The translations under genes and the position numbers were made by a program. DNA of 25,609 nucleotides from Chara braunii (lineage: Eukaryota > Streptophyta > Charophyceae > Charales > Characeae): the NCBI GenBank assembly GCA_003427395.1, contig BFEA01000023.1, positions 2,468,959-2,494,567 on the forward strand. The letters run 5' to 3'. This document shows positions 1 to 9,320 of this stretch, in pieces. Position 1 is the first letter of the stretch. Each line of letters opens with the position of its first letter. The notes under the pieces were generated by a model. It ran no database searches. It was not told where the DNA came from and was given only the letters and a program-made list of their open reading frames with translations.

Positions 1-370
1 TCCGATGCGGACAGTCTGTCGTCACGCATCAACCCCTGTCTCTTATACACATCTAGATGTGTATAAGAGACAGGGCAAGCAGAGATGATAACCAGTAAAG
101 AAAAGCAACAGACATAACATTCATTCATCCATTCATTCGACAAAACACACAATAAACGAGATCAAGATCAATCGCAAAACGAGTGTGGGCTGAAACCAAG
201 ACAAGGATTCCGAAAACAAAAGAAAACGGGCGAGTCGCCCTGAGCCGAGATCAAAATTTATATACAAAAGCAAAGAGGGAGACAAGACAAAGAAAATTGC
301 AAATCCACGTCCATCAACCTCAGCTCTCTCTTCCTCTCTCTCTCTCTCTCCGATGCGGACAGTCTGTCGT
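1..370 (-). repeat. Partial third copy of the gypsy LTR, split by an adapter
   Basis: Positions 1-35 match the LTR at about 4249-4283 and 22267-22301. Positions about 90-370 match the LTR at about 3985-4267, including the run ACATTCATTCATCC and the CT microsatellite. The first 22 bases of the window are repeated at 349-370, just before the second adapter. In the genome the 74-370 piece should therefore precede the 1-35 piece. The order here is what a short circularised fragment read across its junction would give. It is the same LTR family as the two full copies, lying in the same orientation. It is not evidence of an independent structure at this locus. Confidence 0.85.
36..73. other. Nextera mate-pair junction adapter, copy 1
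   Basis: A perfect 38-bp palindrome made of the 19-nt Tn5 mosaic end CTGTCTCTTATACACATCT followed by its reverse complement. This is the known circularisation junction of Nextera mate-pair libraries and is not genomic DNA. Sequence on its two sides should not be assumed contiguous. Confidence 0.97.
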
Positions 371-408
371 CTGTCTCTTATACACATCTAGATGTGTATA
401 AGAGACAG
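371..408. other. Nextera mate-pair junction adapter, copy 2
   Basis: Same 38-bp palindrome. It joins LTR sequence on the left to an unrelated proline-rich coding-like sequence on the right. Reading frames crossing it gain adapter-encoded peptide such as LLYTSRCV on one strand or MYKRQ on the other. Confidence 0.97.
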
Positions 409-885
409 CTCACAGCCACACTGAAGAATGCACAAGATGTATCCCAAAAACAACAGCTAGTACAAGAATTCAAGTCAACATGGCTTGACCCAGGAAGAAA
501 ATTGGGAGATTTGGACGCAACAAACATGCTAGTATGGGGCCAGTGGACAAAGATGGAACATACCTGGCAATGGCCTCCGTCCCAAGCCTTCACAGTCCCC
601 TTGCCCGGAAATCCAATGGTTGTCGCCCACAACACATCAGTATTGCAGCCCGATTCTATGCAGGGCTCAGCAACAACGAATATGGCACATCCTCAAACAC
701 CCACTCACCCGGTCTTTGCAGCACCGTTGCCTACAGTCCCATCACGGCCACCATCATCTTGGTTGCGAGATCTACCTCTCCCGTCCGAACCACCACCCCC
801 TTACCCCTCGATCTCACCCTCCGACACACCACAGACATCTCCCATAATAGTAGATCCCCCCCCCTTGCCACTCTCCCCCTACCCC

Positions 886-923
886 CTGTCTCTTATACAC
901 ATCTAGATGTGTATAAGAGACAG
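886..923. other. Nextera mate-pair junction adapter, copy 3
   Basis: Same 38-bp palindrome, inside the proline-rich coding-like stretch. A forward frame across it reads the adapter peptide SYTHLDVYKRQ. Confidence 0.97.
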
Positions 924-1007
924 GGATTAACTAACCCGTCAGAAATCCCCCACTCAACCTTTACCCCCTGCCCTCCCCCGCCTCCGCGCCCCGAAGCCTC
1001 CCTACCT

Positions 1008-1180
1008 CCTATCCCCTGACTCGCCCCCTCTGCTTCCCACAAACACATCTCCCAGTGCAGCTGTACCCTTGAACCTGTCTCTTATACACATCTAGATGTG
1101 TATAAGAGACAGCCTATCCCCTGACTCGCCCCCTCTGCTTCCCACAAACACATCTCCCAGTGCAGCTGTACCCTTGAACC
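1008..1180. repeat. 68-bp direct repeat around adapter copy 4
   Basis: The 68 bases 1008-1075 recur exactly at 1113-1180, separated only by the adapter. Identical flanks on both sides of a mate-pair junction are best explained by a read that went round a small circle or by a mis-merged overlap. A biological duplication is unlikely. Confidence 0.9.
1075..1112. other. Nextera mate-pair junction adapter, copy 4
   Basis: Same 38-bp palindrome; its first base is shared with the preceding sequence. It is flanked by identical 68-bp sequences on both sides (1008-1075 and 1113-1180). Confidence 0.97.
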
Positions 1181-1313
1181 CTCCCCTGCCAGAAAACCCC
1201 TACCCCCCCCACTCCAAACCCAGCCCCCCTCGGACAAGCTGCAGGACAATGACTGGATCAGCCTCTCCAGCCAAAGTGTGGATGAAGCACAGATAACAGC
1301 TAACGACAAGTAA

Positions 1314-2133
1314 AGCCTGGCCAAGCAACCACAAGAAATAGTGACTACAGCTCACCAGCAATGGCAGAGACATACTCAAAGTTGGTAACGATCGGCTGAT
1401 CTGTAGAAGTAATAGACAGGAAGGGGATATGGGCGACCAACCGGTCTACGGTACAAGGGCTCTCACACACCCAGTGACATACAAGACAAATTCAGAAGTG
1501 TTGCAATCGCCTTGGCTCACTGTACCGCTCTCCATCGCAGTGGGCTTTAAGGATCAATAATGTGGCATGCATGGGTTTTGAGAGGGTACAAGGTTTAAAG
1601 GGTTTACATGGACAAATGTTGTAATAATGATCAGGGGGTTGCTAAATAGGGCTGTGTAAATAAGACAAGGGGAGCTCTAAGATGGGATGGGTATTACTGG
1701 CAGCTCCATGGGTTAACGGAGCCCCAGACTGAAAGTCTTTGTGTTGCAAAATGTATCAATGGGACGATGAACCCGGTTTCTAGCAGGTACAAGACTCCAA
1801 TATAGGAATAGGAAAGGTTGCCAGCTCTCAGTAGCAGACACGTGAACTATGTACATTACCACTCAATTTTCGCATACTGTAGGCTGTCAGGTATCCAAGC
1901 AGCTTAGGCGATTTGGTAGCTCTACTTCCCTATTTCTGTACTTTGTAGGTGAGCCTTGTAGCCCACTATCATCACAATGGTATGTCTAATTCATCAAACA
2001 AACAGTTACAATGCTCAGGGACGCTGGACCTGCTTTCCAGCAGGTGCTGCTCCCCACCAACAGATGGAGCCTCCCCCTGGAATGCTAGCGGTGCCTGCTC
2101 TTACCAGCACCCCTAGCATCCGCGACGGCTGTT
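1314..2133. other. Non-coding stretch, possible 3' untranslated region
   Basis: No ORF, RNA gene or repeat copy is recognisable here. It lies between a plus-strand stop codon (1311-1313) and an A-rich tail (2134-2158), so it could be the 3' untranslated part of a retroposed plus-strand transcript. That is inference from order only. Confidence 0.3.
2082..2119 (+). repeat. 13-bp-arm hairpin just before the A-rich tail
   Basis: Arms 2082-2094 (ATGCTAGCGGTGC) and 2107-2119 (GCACCCCTAGCAT) pair at 12 of 13 positions around a 12-nt loop. The only mismatch is C2089 against C2112. The hairpin ends 14 bases before the A tract. Confidence 0.75.
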
Positions 2134-2158
2134 AAAAAAAAAAAAAGAAAAAAAAAAA
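2134..2158 (+). other. A-rich tail (A13-G-A11)
   Basis: Thirteen A, one G, then eleven A, followed by GG. This is the form expected for the 3' end of a retroposed transcript. The tail of the U2 pseudogene at 25282-25307 has almost the same layout. No matching target-site duplication could be sought because the left part of the window is chimeric. Confidence 0.5.
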
Positions 2159-2794
2159 GGATCAAATTTATGAAAATCAGTATGAAGAAGTTCAAACAAG
2201 AAATTCGAAGAAAACAAAATTTGGAATATCAATCGCGACGGATTTCATCACAGCACCAGTACGAGATCAATTAAGAGTATACACCATTCATAGGCCTAGT
2301 GAATAAGATCGCCTACAAAATTTCAGGACGGACTTAGAAAGACTTTCAACCAGGCAACCCCTCACTGTGCCCTCACAACACCAACACGATGCCCTATCCA
2401 ACACACCCCTTCCCCCTTAAAACCTCACCTCCCCTTCATCGACTCTCCTTCTTTAGATCCTCGCAACACGACCTCATGCTGGCTAAACTTCACCATGTCT
2501 ATGAAAGGTCGAACGATGAAGATCCTCGGACCGCAGCAGAACTCACCTTCTCCAGTTGGTCATGCCGCGTTGTGAGACTAAACTATTGAGCCCGCCAATA
2601 GTCGCTCACAGGTAGTCTCGAGAGTATCTGGGACGCGCAAACTATGCCACCTGTCCCAGAGCACGTAGATACGTCAATCCAATCTGAGGGAATCACCTAG
2701 GTCAGATCCACCCCAATCCGTCGCATGGTCCCTTGAAATGCTTTTCCGCAAACACTGAGCTGAGCAGCCGACTTCAAAGATCATGTGACGCCCA
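2159..2794. other. Left flank of the retrotransposon, nothing recognised
   Basis: Mixed-composition sequence. The only reading frame of note (2389-2589, 66 codons) has no recognisable domain and is probably chance. TGTGACGCCC at 2784-2793 touches the LTR edge and recurs as TGTGACACCC at 5288-5297. Confidence 0.5.
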
Positions 2795-5282
2795 ACCTCA
2801 CGCCCGACGCGACTTCCTGATCAGAGTGGGATGTGGGCCTGGAAGTGCGAAAACGGGTGTGCCAAGGATTTTTGGGAAAGTGGGGGTGGAGTCCCAAGTC
2901 GGAACTGAGATCTCCTGTGGCAAAGTTAAAGGGGCATAGATGCAATAAAGCTAAGGGGGTGAGTTACTTCCGGTCTGATGGCAGTCGAGGTCGTGCAGCA
3001 TAAGGCAGATGACATGAGTGGTGCATTCAAGGCCGTCTGGTCCGTCTGTTTTGGTGGCGGCGGTTCGGGGAAAGGCCCGCCCGAGATGGTTGTGATTCCG
3101 ATGAGTCGGACCTTCGGGTGCAGACACGTGGCGTCTGTAGTCGTGCGTTCTGGTAAGGCCCCGTAGTTTAAGAGGCTCGTCAGTTGCCGCGTCGCCGACA
3201 ATTTCCGCAAGGCGTGCAGGCCCAATACGGGGCGATGGAATTCCACGGAACCACTGTGCGTTGGTGATATAAGAGAAGGAGATGGAAGGGAGGGAAACTG
3301 GTGGTGATGACAACGAAGCCAAGGGATATGAAGTATTGCGTGTTATCCGTAGTAGGAAAATCGGGGCACCTCGGATCGCCGGTTACGGCATAGTGAAACT
3401 CCTTGGGGCACAATCGATTCTCGGTTAGGCAGGGGAATTCCGGGTATCTCTGCCTAATACATTCTCTCACCCAAGGGTCGAAGTACTCCGAGTCCCAGGA
3501 GCTCGGCATCTTATCATTGCGGCGTAATGGAAGCCTTCCGCATGTGTCCAACCGGTAAGGGGATTTTCCCTATGCGATATTGGAAATTCCTATCCGTTTA
3601 GGTGCGTGGGGGAAGGAAAATTCCCGCCTACCCGATATCGGAGATATCAAGTTCGTTACTGGTCGCGAATCGGTGCACGTGGATGCGTGTAGGCTGCGCA
3701 GATCAGATCGCGCTTACACGTATTCCCGCGAGGTATTCGCTCGTCTCTGGAACGATGAGAGCCCAATTCCTTATGCAAAATTGCCACGTGCCACAAACAA
3801 CAACCTAATCATCTAATCACTCCGTGATCCTGCAAGCAATCGTTTCTGAGCATGCAAGGTGTCGCTATACATCAGACATCGCAGCAAAAACAACGGATCA
3901 AAGGGATAAGCAGTAAGGGAAGCAGTAATGACGACTACGCAAGCGTTTCTACTATGCTTATGAGTGCATCAAAATGGCGAAGACCAGACAAAAGAAAAGC
4001 AACAGACATAACATTCATTCATCCATTCATTCGACAAGACACACAATACACGAGATCAAAATCAATCGCGAAACGAGTGTGGGCTGAAACCAAGACAAGA
4101 ATTCCGAAAACAAGGAAAAATGGGCGAGCCGCCCGAAACCGATATCAAAATTTATATACAAAAGTAAGGAGGGCGATAAGACAAAGAAAATTGCAAATCC
4201 ACGTCCATCAACCTCAACTCTCTTTTCCTCTCTCTCTCTCTCTCTCTCTCCGATGCGGATAGTCCGTCGTCACGCATCAACCCACGAAGTCGTCACCCCG
4301 CTTAGTCCTCCTGCACCCGTCAGGTTCGCCCGCGCGCTACAGTCTGTCGTAGCCCCACGCGTCAACCCCGCGCATTCGGCACCAGCTCGTCGGGTCGCCC
4401 GACTCCCACTTCAACTCACCTCTTACTTCACTTGTGAGCCGACCCTCACTGATCGCGCTACCCCGAGCTTCCAACAACTGGTTAAGAGAGGTATCTAATC
4501 GCGCAACCGAAATTTATAGCGTGTATGCATGCACGAAGAACACGGAATTGCAAGGACTTGGAAAGGAGGTTGGGTGAGGGAGCGCCTGCGTTCTGCATGG
4601 TCAGACCGTGGCGTGGGGGACATAGCCACTCTCTACGCATCGATCCGAGCATGCAGGCCGAGGGTCAATTAGGCATAGCAAAAGGGAAAGAAAGAGCGGG
4701 AAAGACGAAGCTCAAGAAGAAAGATACAGTTACAATGGCGCCCGCCGAAAAATTGCAATTACTTGCAAGATTAAGGGCGCCGACTAATCAGAGTTCCGTT
4801 GCAGCCGCAAAAAAAGGAGCGCGCGAGAAAGACAATGCACAACAAAAGAAATCCCGAATTCCTTAATTCCTAAATTCCTAGCTAATGCAAAAAGAGGCAC
4901 AAATTCCGAAAAGAAAATCCGAAGTTCCGAGAGCCATCAAGGCTTGACAAGATTAAAAAAAAAAGAAATTTAAAAGGAACGAAGAAAAATTCCCGCGCGA
5001 TCTCCACGCCTAAAGCCCAACAACAGAACAAGAAAGAAGTGACGTCAAGCATTATTATTCGCGCCTTTGTCGGCGCGACAGCCACTCAATCGGCTATCTC
5101 GGGACTTGCCCGACCCTGAACCCAGCCATCAGAAAAATAAACGACGCAAAAAGACGAAGAAACGAGGACATTGATGCAATTTCCCTTCAATCCCGATCTC
5201 CCGTAATTGGCCCAACCTTCCCATCTTAGGACCCCTCATTGTCGTCGCACAGAAAATCGTGCGAAACAGAAATTGGTTCGTC
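2795..5282 (-). mobile_element. 3' LTR of the minus-strand Ty3/gypsy element
   Basis: About 2.49 kb aligned along its length to 20818-23285. Homology stops at A2795 on the left and C5282 on the right. In the first ~385 aligned bases I counted about 29 differences (about 18 transitions, 11 transversions), near 7.5%, so the insertion is not recent. Landmarks shared by both copies are a CT microsatellite (about 4224-4250 here), the run CTCGGCATCTTATCATTGCG, and an A-rich pyrimidine-poor stretch before the right edge. This copy has an extra 18 bp at about 4570-4590. The terminal TG...CA expected of an LTR is not clear at the homology edges, and I saw no clean polypurine tract on the internal side. 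Confidence 0.92.
3180..3551 (-). CDS. Unidentified sense ORF inside the 3' LTR
   Basis: A 123-codon frame in the element's sense direction. The core contains RNDKMPSSWDSEYFDPWVRE followed by a Cys/Pro-rich part and PWNSIAPYW near the end. The same frame is open in the other LTR (21050-21682, 210 codons), where a sense codon replaces the TAG that closes this copy upstream. I do not recognise a domain. Nearly all nucleotide differences between the two copies that I compared change the amino acid, so there is no sign of purifying selection since insertion. It may be a chance frame in an LTR or the remnant of a captured sequence. Confidence 0.25.
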   Translation of the reverse strand: MDTCGRLPLRRNDKMPSSWDSEYFDPWVRECIRQRYPEFPCLTENRLCPKEFHYAVTGDPRCPDFPTTDNTQYFISLGFVVITTSFPPFHLLLLYHQRTVVPWNSIAPYWACTPCGNCRRRGN

Positions 5283-5492
5283 ACGTATGTGACACCCAGG
5301 GGGTTCCAATCTTAAGCAAACTCCCGCTTGCTTGAATCATGACACGCGTCGATCTCTCTAATCGATCGACACACGGAGCTTTCTTCGTTGCCACTTACCG
5401 TGTGGTAAGAGTGTGGAAGTCATCCAATGTGGCATACGTGGCTCTATCCTACAAATTCCTCAGGAAGGGCTCCCTTCAGTCCAAGGAGGAGA
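5283..5492. other. Internal sequence between accessory ORF and 3' LTR
   Basis: No coding frame belonging to the element could be followed here. In the sense direction a hairpin AAGCAA...TTGCTT lies near 5312-5333. A polypurine tract next to the LTR is expected at the 5283 side but is not recognisable. Confidence 0.4.
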
Positions 5493-7565
5493 TCATGCGT
5501 ACCATCGCTGTGGCACGTGCCAATCAACCATACACCAATGACCTAAAGGAAGGGGAAAAGGGAGACGGTACATGGGAGCATGGCGAGGGGGTGGGCTAGA
5601 AGGGAGTGGGGGCAGGAAACGTTTTAGTTCCACGACTGTCTCCGGAAGCTCCTGATATCGGATGATCCGGTGGAAGCGGGGGAATCGATTACCACTATGA
5701 GGGAGGGAGGCGAGGTAGTCGGGGTAAAGGGTGGTGAAAGTACGGAAAAGCGTCATGTGGAAGTGATCGTGGTTTTCTCATGTGGGGATAGTCCCCGTGA
5801 TCATGCAGTAAACCTTGATGATGTTGTGGCCTCGCCATGCAGCACTTAAGAGAAGGGCGTGGAGACAGAAGACAGGGGTGGCACACCGGGTAGTAGAAGG
5901 ATGGGGATGAACCGTGACAGCAAGACGGGTGGCGTAGAAGAAGCGGAAGGTGTCGATCGGGAAGAGATTGAAGGGGAAGGTGATGCGGGTAGTGATCTGG
6001 CGGAAGGTGAGGTGGTCAAGGGGACGACGGGATAAGGATCGGGGACGAAGCCCGATGCCCCGCATCGGTACGAGCTCGAACTGGTGGACGGGCTGAGGTG
6101 GAGGGGGAGGGGGATCGGCTCCGTCGCCGTCTGGCCGGTGCGCTCGAAGTCTCGGCAGCAAGGTCCCCATCGTCGCCCTTGGGTGGCTCGGGATCCTTGG
6201 TTGGGTCGTCCGGGATCGGCAGGTCCACTTCACACGTGAACTCCAGCGGCTGCTTCCCTGCTGCGATTTCTTCTCTTCTTCGTGTCGCCTTGGAATCTTC
6301 CTCGTGTGGCTCTGCGCGATCCGCCTCTTCTCCCAACGTCTCCCACTCAGATTCCTCCTCTTCCTCTGACTGATCCTCTTCTTCCTCCTCGTCGCTCTGC
6401 TCTCCCTCACTGTGCTCGCTGTAACTTCCTTCCTCCGGGGTTTCCTCTTCTTCTTCCCCGTTGCCTCCCTCTTCGTCCTCTTCCTCCTCCTCCTCTAGTG
6501 TTATCGCTTCATCCTCGGAGGCCGTTCGAGGCTGAAAGAAGGCGAGGTTAATTATCCCTCGGGGGTCCAGGTATTGTCATTGCGACGACGGGTTGTTACC
6601 TGCTAGCTCCTTAAGGCAAGCCGACCAGTGCAGGTAAGGTGTCAGAGTTCGTGAAAGGACCCGCGGGACCGGACTCTCGTCACACTGTGAAACGATATCG
6701 AGAGGGAGATCGTCGGCCAGCTGCGCGAGGGGAATCGTGAGCTCTTGTACGATCTGCTGTCGATGGCCGGGCCGCACTGATCCGAATAGAAATTCGAGGA
6801 GGTCTCCTTCCACCTCCAACCTCCAATCTTGGATGATCAACAACTCTACATATGCGACCCAGACGCGGTGCTCTATGTCCCTCGTCCACGTCAGCTGCAC
6901 CCCAACCAAACACACCGAAAGATCGACGAAGTGTTCGCACCACAGTTCCCACTGTCTTCGATCGAGAAGGGGAATGGCGAGGGACTCCAGACGAAAGGAG
7001 AAACGGGGGCAAAGGCCAGACTGCCAGAAGGTAGGGAAGAAAGACGGGAGAGCGAAGGTAGAGAGCTGGGATCGGTTCATTGAGGATGTTGAAAAGGGGC
7101 GAGCTCAGGAAGCACCACCGCCGGCTCGTGTCGAGACGTTCGGAGCCCTCCGACTCCGATGTTGTCCATGGGGACTAGATTATAGCTGCGGCGCGTAAGC
7201 CACTGATTCCACTCTGCTGCCAGCTGCTGACCCCACTCCGAGTCCCTTAGCAACGTTCGGATGGTCGTGTGTAGCAGAGGGCTGATCGTGCTAATGTCAC
7301 CGTTGAAGATGACGACGGTAGACACGTGGCTAACTCCTGGTGCTGACAACCGTCGAACCGCCGTCGCTTCTGCCAACACGATCGCTTGACGATGGCCCGT
7401 GAATCGGAACTTCACTGCAGCGTATACCCCGGTAGTGCCGAAGAACTGCGCGAGCCGTAGAAGATATGGACTGAATCGCGGGTGATGAACTTGCCGAATC
7501 GCCGAGAGGTCACCACGTGGCGCCAGCATGTGATCGCCGAGAGCCCGCTCAGTGAGAAAACTCAT
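5493..7565 (-). pseudogene. Accessory ORF downstream of pol, unknown family, decayed
   Basis: It starts at ATG 7563-7565, overlapping the end of the integrase frame by 17 nt in another frame. Three blocks in three successive frames look coding. 7565-7077 (162 codons) is a mixed alpha/beta-like segment. 7080-6016 carries a Trp-rich segment (RRQWELWCEHFVDLSV), one in-frame TGA at 6577-6579, then a long Glu/Asp-rich tract (about 6330-6520) and an Arg/Ser tract (RRRRSRSPSPSTS). A third block, about 6100-5493, is closed once by TGA at 5778-5780. Uninterrupted, the protein would be near 690 residues. The position, after pol and before the 3' LTR, is that of env or of accessory ORFs known in some plant gypsy lineages. 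I see no signal peptide, fusion peptide or transmembrane helix pattern of an envelope, so I leave it unassigned. Confidence 0.5.
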
Positions 7566-9320
7566 GGTGATGGCAATGGGGACGGGGTATGGGATGGATC
7601 GATAGATGCAGGAGGGGATGAAAGTGATAGGGAGTCGTCTTCCTCTTCCGTAGCGAAGGAGGAGCAGTCACAGTTGGAGATGGAGAGGAGGGGAGAGGAT
7701 GTAGATAGGACACGTGACGAATGATCGGTCGAGTCGATCGGCTTTTCGAGACCTCCGGCACGAGGCGCACAGTGTTCACTCCGTTCGGGCCGAGTTCGAT
7801 CACGTGAAATCGCCCGAAGAATCGTGGCGCTATCTTCCCTTGGCGAGCACATTTCCTCACTTGCACCAGGTCCCCTAATTTATACTGGGGCCGTGGTCCA
7901 GCGTTCCCATTTCGGGCCTCGTAGGTACGGACCTGTCGGTCGTGGGCCAGCTCAGTCATTTTCTGGCGTTTTCGGGCTAATCGTGGAAGAGACCGTTCCA
8001 TCAGTTCCATTTGCCGCTTGGCCTTGTCCTGAACCGTGGCTCTTGTGGGCCGTCGGTTCAATGAAGATCCGTCGGGGAGGCTCGGTATCGAGACACAAGC
8101 TATGCTATTGGTTCGTAATTGGAAGGGGCTAAGGCCCGTCGATTCGTGAGGCGTTCCCCGATGGACCGCTAGGATGTGATCTACGATATCGGGCCAGGGC
8201 CTCAGATCCTGTGCCGCGATGTTTCGTCGCAACGCTGTCTTTATCACCCGATTTGCGTTTTCTACTAGGCCATTAAATTGCGACATGTGGGGTGCAATAT
8301 TCCGAATGGCGACGCCATGTACGACCAGATTTCTTAAAACTTCCCCTCTGAATTCTACCCCACTGTCGGTCAGGATTTCCTCTGTATCCTGATGCATCCC
8401 TAGAAATCGGTTGACGTATCGTGCAATTTCAGTTGCTTGTCGCGTACGACACGGATATGCCTCGATCCATTTTGAAAAATGGTCTACGAATACCAGCAGG
8501 ATTAAATACTCGCAGCTATTAGGTTCAAGGGGCACCACAATATCGGTAGTATCCATGCTAACCCTCTGAAACGGTCGTTCGACTACCGTCGGTACTATCG
8601 ATCTTGGCGGTTGGATCGACGCCTTGTCAGCAGCGCAGACCTGGCAATTCGCGACGATGAATTTCACATCATCACGAATATTGGACCAATATCATTCGTT
8701 CTTGTCGATTGCCGCTTCGGTGATCCGTACGACAAAATGGGTTGCCGTTTCCTTTTGCGCCGTATCAACCTAGTCATACCTCATGAACGGGGGCGGCACT
8801 ACCATCCAAATCCCGCTACCATCCGTCTTCCGCTTTTCTAATCGGTCCTCATTCCAACGATAATCCCGAGCTCTTTCATTGGCCCTCCTCCTGTCTTCCT
8901 TAGTGAAGTCCTGGAGGGGGTTTCCTACCAAGGTGGCAATTAGAGCGATGTTCGTCCATACCTCGGCCCTTTTAAACTTCCGAGTCTTTTCCAACCCTTC
9001 TGACGTGGCATCAAGAAATCAAGCTTCAATCGGGATCTTATCAGTCCGACACAGGGGACATAGCCACGGCTTATCGCCATTTCGGTACTGGATGCACGAG
9101 CCATAGGCTCGTGCGACACACTGTCGACAATCTATCCATTCTGCATACCCTTCCCCACTAGGACGCATTGAGATAGTAGACGCGCGAGATTGCTTCACAA
9201 AAATAACAAAATTTGTCAGGTAGGGAGAGAAAAGATGAAGATGAGAGGGGAGAGAGAGGGGTTGCAAGATTACCTCTGTCACCCATTGCCAATCGCCTGC
9301 TTCTTGCCACGTGGAAGACT
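7549..9320 (-). pseudogene. Integrase region of gypsy pol, with stops
   Basis: One frame runs from about 9320 to the stop at 7549. It is closed by in-frame TGA 9019-9021, TAG 8770-8772 and TGA 8692-8694, and is shifted by one base relative to the RNase H frame upstream. The zinc-binding region ends in NCQVC (near 8645). The catalytic core has D in SMDTTDIV, D in ILTDSGVEF and E in FNGLVENAN. I count 34 residues between the second D and the E, against the usual 35. The C-terminal GPF/Y-type module reads KIAPRFFGRFHVIEL, followed by a Pro/His-rich tail. No chromodomain is seen. The protein would insert the cDNA into host DNA; this copy cannot make it whole. Confidence 0.92.
9046..9141 (-). other. 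Cys-rich PHD-like segment between RNase H and integrase
   Basis: In the integrase frame the order is C-x2-C (9127-9129 and 9118-9120), Tyr at 9103-9105, Cys at 9094-9096, then WLCPLC (CPLC at 9049-9060). Spacing and the closing W-x-C-x2-C resemble the second half of a PHD finger, with Tyr (TAT) where the family has His. The first Cys pair of a full PHD finger is not visible upstream. It could instead be a four-Cys zinc ribbon. The assignment is from pattern alone. Confidence 0.4.

Larger units (their letters stand above)
409..1313 (+). pseudogene. Proline-rich coding-like fragments, broken by adapters
   Basis: Between adapters the plus strand reads as protein-like sequence. 409-885 is open in one frame: it begins LTATLKNAQDVSQKQQLVQE, has a Trp-rich stretch around WGQWTKMEHTWQWPP, then becomes Pro/Ser-rich. 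924-1074 and 1113-1253 continue in Pro-rich sequence. A C-terminus reading DNDWISLSSQSVDEAQITAN ends at the TAA at 1311-1313, but in a different frame from 409-885 and with an in-frame TGA at 1122-1124. I do not recognise the family. It could be the 3' end of a host gene, or the end of a non-LTR retrotransposon ORF1 given the A-rich tail 820 bp downstream. The adapters and long C runs make frame continuity unreliable, so no single protein should be predicted. Confidence 0.3.

Noticed and set aside
133-906. Frames beginning MCIRDR or ending LLYTSRCV / SLIHI
   Set aside because: Starts and ends lie in the junction adapter; the peptides are adapter artefacts.
5778-6410. The first half of a 210-codon Arg-rich frame (above about 6100)
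   Set aside because: Shadow of the acidic tract of the accessory ORF in another frame. Only the part below about 6100 was kept as its possible continuation.
6098-6551. Plus-strand Ser- or Pro-rich frames
   Set aside because: Antisense shadows of the Glu-rich and RS-rich parts of the accessory ORF.
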